Origin: an uncultured Lachnospiraceae bacterium
GTDB lineage: Bacteria; Bacillota; Clostridia; Lachnospirales; Lachnospiraceae
DNA length: 64,000 nt
Assembly (NCBI GenBank): GCA_900542015.1
Contig: UQLY01000009.1
Location: 1-64,000 of the forward strand
Direction: 5' to 3'
Shown here: in pieces, positions 1-8,521 of the stretch
Numbering within the stretch: position 1 is the first letter of the stretch
Layout of the letters: every line of letters starts with the position of its first letter
Program-made: the position numbers and the translations under genes
Notes under the pieces: generated by a model
Databases searched by the model: none
What the model was told of the DNA's origin: nothing
The model's input: the letters and a program-made list of their open reading frames with translations, nothing else

Positions 1-120
1 CTGAAATTTTCTCTTGGAATTTTTCAGGGTTGCATTGCTGTTTATTTGTCAAGGTGCACCGGACTTTCTACCTAAAGAAATCCGTTTTTTAGCCGCATGC
101 TTTTCACACGCGGCTCATTT
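1..120 (-). other. Transcribed leader running out of the window
   Basis: No coding frame is seen. The region lies just downstream of a strong minus-strand promoter at 121-149. The RNA should start near 114 with a hairpin (GCCGCGTG / CATGCGGC, 92-115), followed by A-rich sequence, so the hairpin does not look like an intrinsic terminator. A second TTGACA lies near 47-52 without a clear -10. A strong promoter plus a long non-coding leader is typical of an rRNA operon or other stable RNA lying to the left. That identity is inference; the RNA itself is outside the window. Confidence 0.4.
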
Positions 121-149
121 ATAGTATCATTTCAATATTTGATTGTCAA
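121..149 (-). promoter_or_regulatory. Strong sigma-A-type promoter firing leftwards
   Basis: Minus strand TTGACA (144-149), 17-nt spacer, TACTAT (121-126), with a run of A/T upstream. Near-perfect vegetative promoter. No gene starts behind it inside the window. Confidence 0.7.
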
Positions 150-214
150 CTATTTTTTGGGGTTTTTTTCAAAAATTTTCTTGTGGTAATTTTTCCCATC
201 CATCCGTTGTTTTT

Positions 215-721
215 CTATGACGGCAAACCGCTGAATAAAGCGCCCATCAAATGAGAAATCAGATTGTGTTCGTACAGATAATTTAAGAAAGAGTTTTGCG
301 TAATTGCATAGCCGCAGTCAAATCCAAACAGACTCCCCTGTCCTTCTTCAATCAAATAAAGCAACAGCCATATTATGAGAAAGCCTTCCACAACGCCCAG
401 TAAAAGTCCCAGCAATTTATTCAGCCCATGAACCAGGGGAAGTTTTGTCAGAATGTTCAAAACTCCAAAGACCCATTTAAACGCAAGCGTGCCCGCAAAA
501 TAAATCAATAAAATCACTACTACCCGCGCTAAAATATGTTCTCCCTGAAAAATCGCCCACTGAAACAGGAATGCAAAAAGCCAGTCTTTCAAAAGCATCA
601 GCAAAATAAACGCCAGAATACCCGACAAAATCGGGACCAGCATTTTTACAAACCCTTTTTTACAGCCGTATACGGCAAATAGAATGATGATGATCCAGCT
701 TATCACTAACAGTAAATTCAT
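215..721 (-). CDS. CvpA family membrane protein
   Basis: 168 aa with about four hydrophobic segments spread over the whole length and little soluble sequence, the usual size and layout of CvpA/colicin V production-type proteins. The N-terminus (MNLLLVISWIIIILFAVYGC, then KKGF) matches the family pattern of a first helix followed by a short basic Gly-containing loop. The function of CvpA proteins in Firmicutes is poorly defined (membrane or envelope homeostasis). The ATG overlaps the stop of the upstream 721-1878 gene, so the two are translationally coupled. Confidence 0.75.
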   Translation of the reverse strand: MNLLLVISWIIIILFAVYGCKKGFVKMLVPILSGILAFILLMLLKDWLFAFLFQWAIFQGEHILARVVVILLIYFAGTLAFKWVFGVLNILTKLPLVHGLNKLLGLLLGVVEGFLIIWLLLYLIEEGQGSLFGFDCGYAITQNSFLNYLYEHNLISHLMGALFSGLPS

Positions 722-1878
722 TATTTTAATTTTATAACTTCCATTCCTTCGTCTCTTACAACGATATACTTCGTCCTGCTCTTTGTGGGTATAACCGCTC
801 TGATGCCGCCGCCCAAATCTCCGTTATATTTTTCCAGCCCTTTTTTGTTCCATATAAATACGGTTGCTTCATTATAAATAATGATATTTCCGTCGTCCAA
901 AACAATATCGCTGTATTCTATATCAAAGGTCTTGGTAAGAAGCAATTCTGCGTTCAAATCGTAGATATCCAGACGGTACTTGTCTTCCCCGTCGTCGTTT
1001 CTGTAAACAAGCGCCACACGGGAATCATCCCAGAATACGCTTTCAACGCCTTCCTCAATTTCCTTTTCGGCTTTTAATTCGGGAACCTGCTTTCCGCTAA
1101 AAACCAGCAACCTGTCTTCGCCCACAGCGACCGCTTCGTTTTCATTCACATAATGCAAGAAGGGGATCACAGTTTCTTCATATTCAAATCCGCTGACAAT
1201 TTTATCCATAACGTTCTGCCCCACGCCGCCGAAATTGTAAAAGGCGATGCTGGTCCCAATTCCGTTACCCTCCGCTTTCAGATAGGACACCGCCATTTTT
1301 TGATTATCGGAAGACATAGACGCTTTCAGGGGAAAGCCGGTCTGGTTCATGGATGTCTTGATGGATACGATATTTTCTCCCGTGGTATCATAAATCTCCA
1401 CCCAGACAAGATCATCATCTTCTAACGTAGCGGTAATAATCCCCTTGTCCGAAACAGTCACGTCCAATATCACCCGGTTGGTAACAATCTGTCCGCAGGG
1501 ACCGGAGGCATTCATAACATAAATGGTATTGCCTTTATAGTCTCCTGCTGTTACATATTCGCCCGCTATGCAGACAATCGGCGACTGCATTTCATAGGTC
1601 TGGTTCCAAAGCTGCTCTCCTTTGCTGTTAAATGCGGAAACACCGTCTCTGCTGTAGCAAAGTATATTCCCGTTATAGGCTTTCGCCACACTGTCGGAAG
1701 ATCCGATATTTTCCACCGACTTTACAACCTCATAATCTGTATATACCTTATTATCTATTTGGATACGGATAACTACAGCTACCGCTATTACCAAAACAAC
1801 GGCGAGCGCAATTCTGTAAATTCTGGTCAGCCGGTGCTTTATGATCTTTTCCCGAAAAGTGAGTTTTTCTTCCTGCAT
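721..1878 (-). CDS. Membrane-anchored beta-propeller-like protein (DUF5711-like)
   Basis: The frame is open from 1923, but the ATG at 1878 is preceded by AAGGAG seven bases upstream, giving 385 aa starting MQEEKLTFREK. A basic N-terminus and a single membrane helix (about residues 20-37) are followed by a long extracytoplasmic part with repeated short strand motifs (for example YNGNILCYSRDG, YVTAGDYKGNTIYV, EAVAVGEDRLLVF). This resembles the PQQ-like/WD-like propeller of DUF5711 proteins of Lachnospiraceae. It sits between the LysM protein and CvpA with almost no spacing, so the three probably form an operon connected with the cell envelope. The exact role is unknown. Confidence 0.7.
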   Translation of the reverse strand: MQEEKLTFREKIIKHRLTRIYRIALAVVLVIAVAVVIRIQIDNKVYTDYEVVKSVENIGSSDSVAKAYNGNILCYSRDGVSAFNSKGEQLWNQTYEMQSPIVCIAGEYVTAGDYKGNTIYVMNASGPCGQIVTNRVILDVTVSDKGIITATLEDDDLVWVEIYDTTGENIVSIKTSMNQTGFPLKASMSSDNQKMAVSYLKAEGNGIGTSIAFYNFGGVGQNVMDKIVSGFEYEETVIPFLHYVNENEAVAVGEDRLLVFSGKQVPELKAEKEIEEGVESVFWDDSRVALVYRNDDGEDKYRLDIYDLNAELLLTKTFDIEYSDIVLDDGNIIIYNEATVFIWNKKGLEKYNGDLGGGIRAVIPTKSRTKYIVVRDEGMEVIKLK

Positions 1879-1927
1879 GGCAAATCTCCTTCGTAACGAC
1901 AAGGTCATTGTACCATATTTCATTTTT

Positions 1928-3202
1928 TTATGGAAGAATGATGTTCACTCCGTATTGAATACTGTTCTTATCCGTAATGCCGTTGACCTCGCAAATTCTG
2001 TCTATCATACTTTCGTTTCCGTAAAATTTCATGCTGATCTTTGCCAGCGTATCTCCTTTTTCAATACAATATGTTCCGGGAATTACAAAGCCTTCCTGAG
2101 ATTCCAGCACCGGGTCCTGCGTCTCGGGCGGCGAAACAGTCTCGGGTTGCAAAACAGCCTCGGGCGGCGTTTCTCCCGCTACAGCCGTGCTTGCAGTCTC
2201 TATCGTTTCCGCCTCCGGGGTTTTTACCTCGGCTACAACATTATTAGAAACCGATTGCCGGGGATCTGTTTTTTCCGGTTCGGCTGCCGCCGCTGCCTCC
2301 GTGGTCATGGAGCTTTCCGCCCCGGCGGCAACCAGCTCCGCGTCTTCCGTTACGACCTCGACCTTTTTGCTTTCCAGCTCCGCTCCGGCTTCCTCGTCGG
2401 TGATCTGGGACGAGATATCATATAATACCTTTTCCATGTTCTGCATCTTTTCATAATTATTCAGCATGGTCACGCCGATAATCGTCACGATCAAAAGCAT
2501 GGCGACGCTTGTCCCATACAAAACGCCCATGGTCTGTTTTCTGTGAATCTCATCCTTCTTTTCCTGCACAATGCCGCGAAATTTCTTGGTTGCCTTGTCC
2601 ACTTCGGGTTTTATTTCTTCCGGCTCGTCCTGTTTGATGGTGATCATATAATTCTGCATCGCTTCGTTTCTCTCATAATAAACGAAATAACCGTTTTGCA
2701 GCACCATATTTCCTTTTTCAAACAGATACAGGTTTTCCAGCCTTTCCCCTACGGAATACTCCATAAAAATCTGCTGCTCATCCCTGAAAAATTGTTTGTG
2801 GGTATTTAACACGGGGGCTTCCGTAAAGTCCGACAAATCATAGCGCATATAAATCCAGCCCAGCACCATAGAATCTTTAAAAAAATGCCCCGCTTTTTCA
2901 TTGACTTCTTTCCATATATCTTCCTTAAAAACGGTCCGTTCCCCCTGCATGTCCTCATTGCATTCCGCAAGAATCGCTCCGTTTACAAAAAACAGCGTCA
3001 AATCTCCGTCCGTCTGCCGGTGTCCGTACAAGATCATGGCTTTCGGCTTATCATCCCGGGTTGATATCTGCTTCATAAAGGTCGTTATATAGTCTTCTAT
3101 GTAAACTCTCGTCTTTCCTTTGACCTCGCCGATCTGGCGGACATTTTTAGGAATTTCTCGTTTGTATACCTGAGTTCCACCCTCTTTTACAATTTCTATC
3201 AC
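1928..3202 (-). CDS. LysM-domain single-pass membrane protein
   Basis: 424 aa. The start is GTG (3200-3202), preceded by AGAGGG at a normal distance. Residues 1-200 are a soluble domain I do not recognise; a membrane helix follows at about 225-247 (MGVLYGTSVAMLLIVTIIGV). A long Ala/Glu/Thr/Pro-rich linker (about 270-370) comes next, and a C-terminal LysM domain (about 378-424, motif YCIEKGDTLAKISMKFYG). LysM binds peptidoglycan or chitin-type N-acetylglucosamine polymers, so the C-terminus should be outside the membrane and the N-terminal domain in the cytosol. First gene of a likely operon with the propeller protein and cvpA. Confidence 0.75.
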   Translation of the reverse strand: MIEIVKEGGTQVYKREIPKNVRQIGEVKGKTRVYIEDYITTFMKQISTRDDKPKAMILYGHRQTDGDLTLFFVNGAILAECNEDMQGERTVFKEDIWKEVNEKAGHFFKDSMVLGWIYMRYDLSDFTEAPVLNTHKQFFRDEQQIFMEYSVGERLENLYLFEKGNMVLQNGYFVYYERNEAMQNYMITIKQDEPEEIKPEVDKATKKFRGIVQEKKDEIHRKQTMGVLYGTSVAMLLIVTIIGVTMLNNYEKMQNMEKVLYDISSQITDEEAGAELESKKVEVVTEDAELVAAGAESSMTTEAAAAAEPEKTDPRQSVSNNVVAEVKTPEAETIETASTAVAGETPPEAVLQPETVSPPETQDPVLESQEGFVIPGTYCIEKGDTLAKISMKFYGNESMIDRICEVNGITDKNSIQYGVNIILP

Positions 3203-3312
3203 GCGATTACCCTCTTTCTTACTTCGTTACCAATTTTATAGCACAGGAAGTATCACGGATTTTATCGTATTCTGTCACGGCATCTTTCGATTCTTTCGAC
3301 CAAATGGGCAAC

Positions 3313-3340
3313 AAAAAAAGATCATTCTCCAGGAACGACC
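3313..3340 (-). terminator. Intrinsic terminator of the pfkA-galM operon
   Basis: On the minus strand GGTCGTTC, a five-base loop CTGGA, GAATGATC, then seven T. The stem is eight pairs with two G-U. It lies 88 bp after the stop of the 99-aa membrane protein, the last gene of the operon. The A-rich run on the other side may allow function in both directions. Confidence 0.75.
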
Positions 3341-3427
3341 TTTTTCTTTTTTATTTGTAGTTTTCTTTTTCAATTGTTTACGGCTTTGCCGTCGCTTTTT
3401 CCCGAACGAAAAGGCGCATGAAATCCG

Positions 3428-3727
3428 TTAATGATCATATTCTTTCTTGATCAGTCTTTTCACGGAATCGACAACGATCCAGACTCCGGCTATGACAAAT
3501 ATAACTATAAAGACATACAACGGCATTCTCTGGTCTGCCGGCGTCGAGGTAATGTCGGAGGCGATCGAATACGCATAATATAAAATGAAGGCTCCGATCA
3601 GCGCCCGTATGGTCAGTCCGTTCTTGGTAGAGGTCATGCCTTTGTAAGATTTCCTGCCCTCCTCCGGTTTCTCTTCTTCCTGCGGAAGCTCTTGCAGTTC
3701 CTTTTCATTTTCCTTGTTTTCTTCCAT
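3428..3727 (-). CDS. Small two-helix membrane protein
   Basis: 99 aa. Residues 1-27 are very acidic (EENKENEKELQELPQEEEKP), followed by two hydrophobic segments (about 40-58 and 69-87) and a basic tail ending KRLIKKEYDH. I recognise no family beyond a generic small membrane protein. It starts 11 bp after galM and is followed by a terminator, so it is the last gene of the pfkA-dnaX-ybaB-recR-galM transcript. Confidence 0.6.
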   Translation of the reverse strand: MEENKENEKELQELPQEEEKPEEGRKSYKGMTSTKNGLTIRALIGAFILYYAYSIASDITSTPADQRMPLYVFIVIFVIAGVWIVVDSVKRLIKKEYDH

Positions 3728-3738
3728 ATTATCACACC

Positions 3739-4782
3739 TTATACAAATTTATAAATCGTTGTGGAACGGAACGTTTTGCCCGGTTCTGCAACAGGTTTTG
3801 TGAAATTGGGTTCGTTGGCGCTGTTGGGGAAATATTGTGTCTCCAGTGCAAGCCCGCAGCGTCTCTTGTACTGCGCGCCGCCTTTTCCCTTATGTCTCCC
3901 GACCCAATTGGCGGAATACACCTGTATGCCGGGCATATCCGTATAAACTTCCATGGTTCTTCCTGCTTCCCGATCGGAAAGTACGGCAATTTTCGTCAGT
4001 TCGCCGGGTTTGCCGTCGCTGACAAAATTGTGGTCATAGCCGGAAACCAGACGCATCTGCTCAAAACGGCTGCGTATCCTCTTTCCGATGGGCGTCGGCG
4101 TTGTAAAGTCAAGCGGCGTCCCTTCAACGGGCGCCAGCCTGCCGGTAGGTATCGCCCCTTCAACAATCTCCGTAAAACGGGAACAGTTGAGCCAAAGTTC
4201 TTCTTCGAGCATGCTACCGCTCTCATGCCCTTTTAAGTTAAAATAAGAATGGTTGGTCGGATTGACAATCGTCTTTTTATCCGTCTCAGCTTCATAATCG
4301 ATCCGTAAACCGTTATCCTTTGTTACCGTATAAGTAATGGAAAACTGACGGTTGCCGGGCAGCCCCAACTCGCCGTCCTTCATGGACAGGGTAAAGGTCA
4401 CGCTGTTCTTTTTATTATCAGCCTTTGCCTCAAATACACGTTTGTGAAAGCCCAGATCAAAGTGGGTATGCAGATTGTTTTTCCCGTCGTTTACATCCAA
4501 TTGGCAGGTTTTGCCATCCAACACAAATTTTGCATCCGCCGTTCTGTTAGCAATAGGTCCTACGGACGCCCCGAAAAAATTGCCGTTGGTAAAGTACTTT
4601 TCCAGCTTGTCATATCCCAGCGTCACATCGGCAATCTTTCCCTTTTTATCCGGTACAAAGAGATTTACCAAAATCGCTCCATAATTCATAACATCCGCCC
4701 GGATTCCCTTTTCATTTGAAATGGAATACAGGGTAACCTGCTGCCCGTCCGGCGTCTCTCCAAATATTTTTTCCTTTACCAC
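3739..4782 (-). CDS. galM: Aldose 1-epimerase (galactose mutarotase)
   Basis: Interconverts alpha and beta anomers of aldohexoses in the cytosol. The frame is open to 4878, but a GTG at 4780-4782 has GGAGGAAA eight bases upstream, giving 347 aa, normal for GalM (E. coli about 346). Family marks: substrate-binding IANRTADAKFVLDG, NGKNNLH-type DGKNNLHTH, the catalytic His in NPTNHSYFNLKGH, GYDHNFV, and the catalytic Glu in GLALETQYFPNS near the C-terminus. An ATG at 4800 is possible but its spacing to a ribosome site is poor. It follows recR by 46 bp in a housekeeping operon, so it probably serves general sugar metabolism. Confidence 0.9.
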   Translation of the reverse strand: MVKEKIFGETPDGQQVTLYSISNEKGIRADVMNYGAILVNLFVPDKKGKIADVTLGYDKLEKYFTNGNFFGASVGPIANRTADAKFVLDGKTCQLDVNDGKNNLHTHFDLGFHKRVFEAKADNKKNSVTFTLSMKDGELGLPGNRQFSITYTVTKDNGLRIDYEAETDKKTIVNPTNHSYFNLKGHESGSMLEEELWLNCSRFTEIVEGAIPTGRLAPVEGTPLDFTTPTPIGKRIRSRFEQMRLVSGYDHNFVSDGKPGELTKIAVLSDREAGRTMEVYTDMPGIQVYSANWVGRHKGKGGAQYKRRCGLALETQYFPNSANEPNFTKPVAEPGKTFRSTTIYKFV

Positions 4783-4828
4783 TTGTCTTTCCTCCGTCAT
4801 TCTCCATTTTATCTTTATAACCTTATCA

Positions 4829-5428
4829 TTATAATTCCGTCCGACCTTCCAGCGCCCTGAGCAAAGTAACCTCGTCAATATACTCCAGATCCCCGCCTAC
4901 GGGGACTCCGCTGGCAATCCTTGTCACTTTAATGCCTGTAGGCTTAATGAGCTTGCTGATATACATCGCGGTCGTCTCCCCTTCCAAACTTGAATTGGTC
5001 GCGATGATAACTTCCTCTACCTGTTCGGACTGCAAGCGCTGCATCAGTTCTTTTAAGCGGATATCATTGGGACCGACGCCCAGCATTGGGGAGATTGCTC
5101 CGTGCAGCACATGATAAACGCCGTTAAACTTACCGGTTTTTTCATAAGCCGCAAGATCCCTGGTGTTTTCCACGACCATAATCGTCCCATGGTCCCTTTT
5201 GGCATTGGAACAGATCGGGCATATCTCCTGGTCCGTCAGGGTACAGCACACGGTGCAATAACGTACCTTCTCTCTCGCTTCTACCATCGTATCCGCCAGC
5301 CGCTTCACAGTTTCCTTCGGCTGATTGATCAGATAAAAGGCAAGGCGCTGCGCCGACTTACTGCCGATACCCGGCAGCGACGACAATTCTTCAATTAGCC
5401 GATTGATATAACCGCTGTACAAATCCAT
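4829..5428 (-). CDS. recR: Recombination mediator protein RecR
   Basis: 199 aa, full length. It has an N-terminal helix-hairpin-helix (LSSLPGIGSKSAQRLAFYL), a C4 zinc finger with Cys58, Cys61, Cys70 and Cys73, a Toprim domain starting at IMVVENTRD, and the C-terminal Walker-like segment (ASGVPVGGDLEYIDEVTL). RecR acts with RecO and RecF in loading RecA at gaps. Its ATG overlaps the TAA of ybaB by one base (TAATG), so translation is coupled. The order dnaX-ybaB-recR is conserved in many Firmicutes. Confidence 0.96.
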   Translation of the reverse strand: MDLYSGYINRLIEELSSLPGIGSKSAQRLAFYLINQPKETVKRLADTMVEAREKVRYCTVCCTLTDQEICPICSNAKRDHGTIMVVENTRDLAAYEKTGKFNGVYHVLHGAISPMLGVGPNDIRLKELMQRLQSEQVEEVIIATNSSLEGETTAMYISKLIKPTGIKVTRIASGVPVGGDLEYIDEVTLLRALEGRTEL

Positions 5429-5775
5429 TAGAACGGTAATCCTCCCAGACCGCCGGTCATTTTATTCATGATTTCGGCGTTCGCTTCTTCCGCCATACGC
5501 AGCGCTTCATTGACAGCCGCCATAATCATATCCTGCAGCATATCCACTTCATCGGGATCTACCGCGTCTTTGTCAATCGCAATTTTGGTCACTTCTTTTT
5601 TGCCTGTTACGGTCACTTCAACAGCGCCGCCTCCCGCCTTAGCGGTAAATTCCTTTTCTTCCAGTTCCTTCTGGCTTTCTTCCATCTGACGCTGCATTCT
5701 CTGAGCCTGTTTCATCAGATTATTCATGTTTCCGGGCATTCCCATTCCTCCGGGATATCCACCTCGTTTTGCCAT
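5428..5775 (-). CDS. ybaB: YbaB/EbfC family nucleoid-associated protein
   Basis: 115 aa. A Gly/Met-rich N-terminus (GGYPGGMGMPGNMNNLMKQA) is followed by the helix MQRQMEESQKELEEKEFTA and the beta core EVTVTGKKEVTKIAIDKDAV, and a C-terminal helix (DMIMAAVNEALRMAEEANAE). This is the dimeric DNA-binding fold of the EbfC family. Two bases separate it from dnaX, and it overlaps recR by one base. Confidence 0.93.
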   Translation of the reverse strand: MAKRGGYPGGMGMPGNMNNLMKQAQRMQRQMEESQKELEEKEFTAKAGGGAVEVTVTGKKEVTKIAIDKDAVDPDEVDMLQDMIMAAVNEALRMAEEANAEIMNKMTGGLGGLPF

Positions 5776-5777
5776 TG

Positions 5778-7367
5778 TCAGTCCTCCTCTTCTATATCCA
5801 TCATAATAATTTTTGATAAATCAATATTATTCGCTTCAAAATCCTCTGTCTGTCCGTAAGTCTTAAAATCCGGAACAATTTCTTTGCCTATGGCGTTGCT
5901 CAAAATGCGAGCCGCCTGCTCCTGATGCTCGGGAAACTTCATAAAGTAATCGGAATACGTCCCCTCCGCCAGGTAAATTTGCAGATGGTTGTCATTGCCA
6001 AGACTGAGCTTCGCCGTTTTGAGATACCCCTTCATGGGATTGGGACAATCGTTCAGGATTACCGACCATCTTTTGACGATCTGCTCCACATCCTCCGGAA
6101 TCGCCTTGGGCAACTGCGGCTTATCAGCCTTCGCTAATCCGTTTGCTTCCTGAGCGTAAGCCGTTCCTGACGCGGCGCCTGCCGCCATACCCGCGGGAGC
6201 CGTCACGACCAGACCTTTTTCCAGTTTATTTTCCAGAGTCCGTATCCTCTCCAGTATGGATTCCTGATCCTTTTCCATGCTCGGGCGGCACGCCTTGATC
6301 ATTGTCATTTCAATCATAACCCGCTTTGCGGACGCGTAACGGATCTGCCCGGATAATTCCGAAAAAATCCGGATAAGGCGCATAATTGTCGTCTGATCCA
6401 TCATATCCGCTTCTTCCTTGAGAAGCTTCAGATGATCGGAAGATACGTCAAGCACATCTTCCACGTCGTCGCAGCTTTTCACCAACAGCAGGTTGCGTAA
6501 ATACCATGTATAATCGCTGACAAACTGCGTCAACTCCCTTCCCTGCATCACAATCTCTTCCAACAGACTGATGCAGCCAAGGACGTCCTGATCTATCATA
6601 TGACGCAGCAGGCGGCTGAATACCTCGTTGTCCACCGCGCCCAGCACGTCCAGCACCATATCATAGGTCAGCTCTTTACCGAAATGAAAGGCAATACATT
6701 GATCCAACAGACTTAAAGCATCGCGCAGGGACCCGTCCGCCGTCTTTGCGATATAGCGAAGCGCCCTGGGTTCCACCTGAATCTGTTCCTTCTCCATCAA
6801 TTCGGACAATCTGTCGGAAATCGTATCAATGCCGATCCTCTTAAAATCATACCGCTGGCAGCGGGACAAAATGGTAATCGGGATCTTGTGCACTTCGGTT
6901 GTCGCCAATATAAAAATCACATATTCCGGCGGTTCCTCCAGCGTCTTTAAAAGAGCGTTGAAAGCGCCGATGGAAAGCATATGCACCTCGTCGATAACGT
7001 AGACCTTATATTTGCCCTCTGCGGGAGAATAGGACACCTCATCCACGATCTCGCGGATATTATCCACGCCGTTGTTGGACGCCGCATCGATCTCAATCAC
7101 ATTCATGCTCGCCCCGGACGCAATGGCTCGGCAGCTTTTGCACGTTCCGCAGGGACTTCCGTCCACCGGATTTTCACAATTGACCGCCCTGGCAAAAATC
7201 TTTGCAACGGTCGTTTTACCCGTGCCTCTCGTCCCGCAAAACAGATAAGCATGACCGATTCTGTCCGCCGTTATTTGGTTTTTTAATGTTTCTACAATAT
7301 GATCCTGTCCTTTAACGTCTTCAAACTCCGCCGGACGGAATTTTCGATACAGCGCCTGATACGACAT
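5778..7367 (-). CDS. dnaX: DNA polymerase III subunit gamma/tau
   Basis: 529 aa. The start MSYQALYRKFRP is canonical. Walker A GTRGTGKT (about 45-52), a zinc module with Cys64, Cys73, Cys76 and Cys79, and Walker B in VYVIDEVHML are present; LKTLEEPPEYVIFILATTE and the sensor IPITILSRCQRYDF follow. The C-terminal part (from about 380) is the less conserved tau-like region that contacts alpha and DnaB. Clamp loader of the replisome. It lies 13 bp after pfkA. In Bacillus the SRP RNA gene precedes dnaX; here ffs is at 53.4 kb, so that link is broken. Confidence 0.96.
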   Translation of the reverse strand: MSYQALYRKFRPAEFEDVKGQDHIVETLKNQITADRIGHAYLFCGTRGTGKTTVAKIFARAVNCENPVDGSPCGTCKSCRAIASGASMNVIEIDAASNNGVDNIREIVDEVSYSPAEGKYKVYVIDEVHMLSIGAFNALLKTLEEPPEYVIFILATTEVHKIPITILSRCQRYDFKRIGIDTISDRLSELMEKEQIQVEPRALRYIAKTADGSLRDALSLLDQCIAFHFGKELTYDMVLDVLGAVDNEVFSRLLRHMIDQDVLGCISLLEEIVMQGRELTQFVSDYTWYLRNLLLVKSCDDVEDVLDVSSDHLKLLKEEADMMDQTTIMRLIRIFSELSGQIRYASAKRVMIEMTMIKACRPSMEKDQESILERIRTLENKLEKGLVVTAPAGMAAGAASGTAYAQEANGLAKADKPQLPKAIPEDVEQIVKRWSVILNDCPNPMKGYLKTAKLSLGNDNHLQIYLAEGTYSDYFMKFPEHQEQAARILSNAIGKEIVPDFKTYGQTEDFEANNIDLSKIIMMDIEEED

Positions 7368-7380
7368 CTTTCACTCTTCC

Positions 7381-8454
7381 TTAATCACCGAAACTGATAC
7401 CAAGCATTTTTGCTTCTTTGATAATCGATGCGTCAGGAGAAACATATTTCAGTTTGCCCGCCACATCCTCTAAGGGCACCTTGATAATCTCACGGTTTTT
7501 CATACCAACCATAAATCCGTACTCGCCCTTCATGATCAGCTTTCCTGCTTCAGAGCCCAGTCTGGATGCAAAAACGCGGTCATAAGGGCAGGGGCTTCCG
7601 CCTCTCTGCGTGTGTCCCGGAACGGTCACGCGCACCTCATAATCGGATTTTTTCTGAATCGCGTCGGCAATTTCATAGGATACGGAAGGGAATTTGTAAT
7701 TCTTCATCTTTTCCTTATATTCTTTCTTAGACAAAGCCGCGTCCTGTTTGGAGATAGCGCCTTCCGCAACCGCTAAAATCGTAAACCTGCTTCCCTTTCT
7801 GTGGCGTTCTTCAATTGCTTCCACCACTTTATCAATATCATAGGGAATCTCGGGAATCAGAATAATATCGGCGCCGCCAGCCATGCCTGCGTTTAAAGTC
7901 AGCCAGCCGACTTTATGTCCCATAACCTCCACGATGAATACGCGCCCGTGGGACGCCGCGGTCGTATGGATACAGTCGATAGCGTCCGTCGCAATATTAA
8001 CCGCGCTCTGGAATCCAAACGTCATATCCGTGCCGAAAAGATCGTTGTCGATGGTCTTGGGAAGCGTTACAATATTTAAGCCTTCTTCTCTTAACAGGTT
8101 CGCGGTCTTATGGGTTCCGTTGCCGCCGAGAATTACGAGGCAGTCCAGCTTTAATTTGTAGTAATTCTGTTTCATTGCTTCCACTTTGTCAAGACCGTTT
8201 TCATCAGGGTCCTTAATGGTTTTAAAAGGCGTGCGGCTGCTGCCCAAAATCGTACCGCCCTTTGTGAGAATGCCGGAAAAGTCTTTGCTGGTAAGCATCC
8301 TGAAATCTCCATAGATCAAGCCCTTATATCCGTCTGTAAATCCATAGATTTCCACGTCGCTGTCGTAATTGGTAACGCTTTTTACCACGCCCCTCATAGC
8401 CGCATTCAGCGCCTGACAGTCGCCTCCGCTGGTCAACATCCCGATTCTTTTCAT
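7381..8454 (-). CDS. pfkA: 6-phosphofructokinase, TSGGDCQALN type
   Basis: 357 aa. Phosphorylates fructose 6-phosphate. Visible motifs are TSGGDCQALNAAMRG (8-22), LGGNGTHKTA (109-118), PKTIDND (132-138) and VEVMGHKVGWL, with PGHTQRGG near the C-terminus. The glycine in GGNGT (position 104 of E. coli numbering) points to ATP as donor, while Lys in PKTIDND (position 124) is typical of the PPi/mixed-substrate branch. Asn112 stands where E. coli PfkA has the Mg-binding Asp103. Phosphoryl donor therefore not settled by sequence. AAGGAGG precedes the ATG. First gene of the operon leading to dnaX. Confidence 0.9.
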   Translation of the reverse strand: MKRIGMLTSGGDCQALNAAMRGVVKSVTNYDSDVEIYGFTDGYKGLIYGDFRMLTSKDFSGILTKGGTILGSSRTPFKTIKDPDENGLDKVEAMKQNYYKLKLDCLVILGGNGTHKTANLLREEGLNIVTLPKTIDNDLFGTDMTFGFQSAVNIATDAIDCIHTTAASHGRVFIVEVMGHKVGWLTLNAGMAGGADIILIPEIPYDIDKVVEAIEERHRKGSRFTILAVAEGAISKQDAALSKKEYKEKMKNYKFPSVSYEIADAIQKKSDYEVRVTVPGHTQRGGSPCPYDRVFASRLGSEAGKLIMKGEYGFMVGMKNREIIKVPLEDVAGKLKYVSPDASIIKEAKMLGISFGD

Positions 8455-8521
8455 TCTTTTTTCCTCCTTGCTGATTATGGTTGAATTATTTTCGTTCTTT
8501 TATTCATCATTCCCTTTGTTT

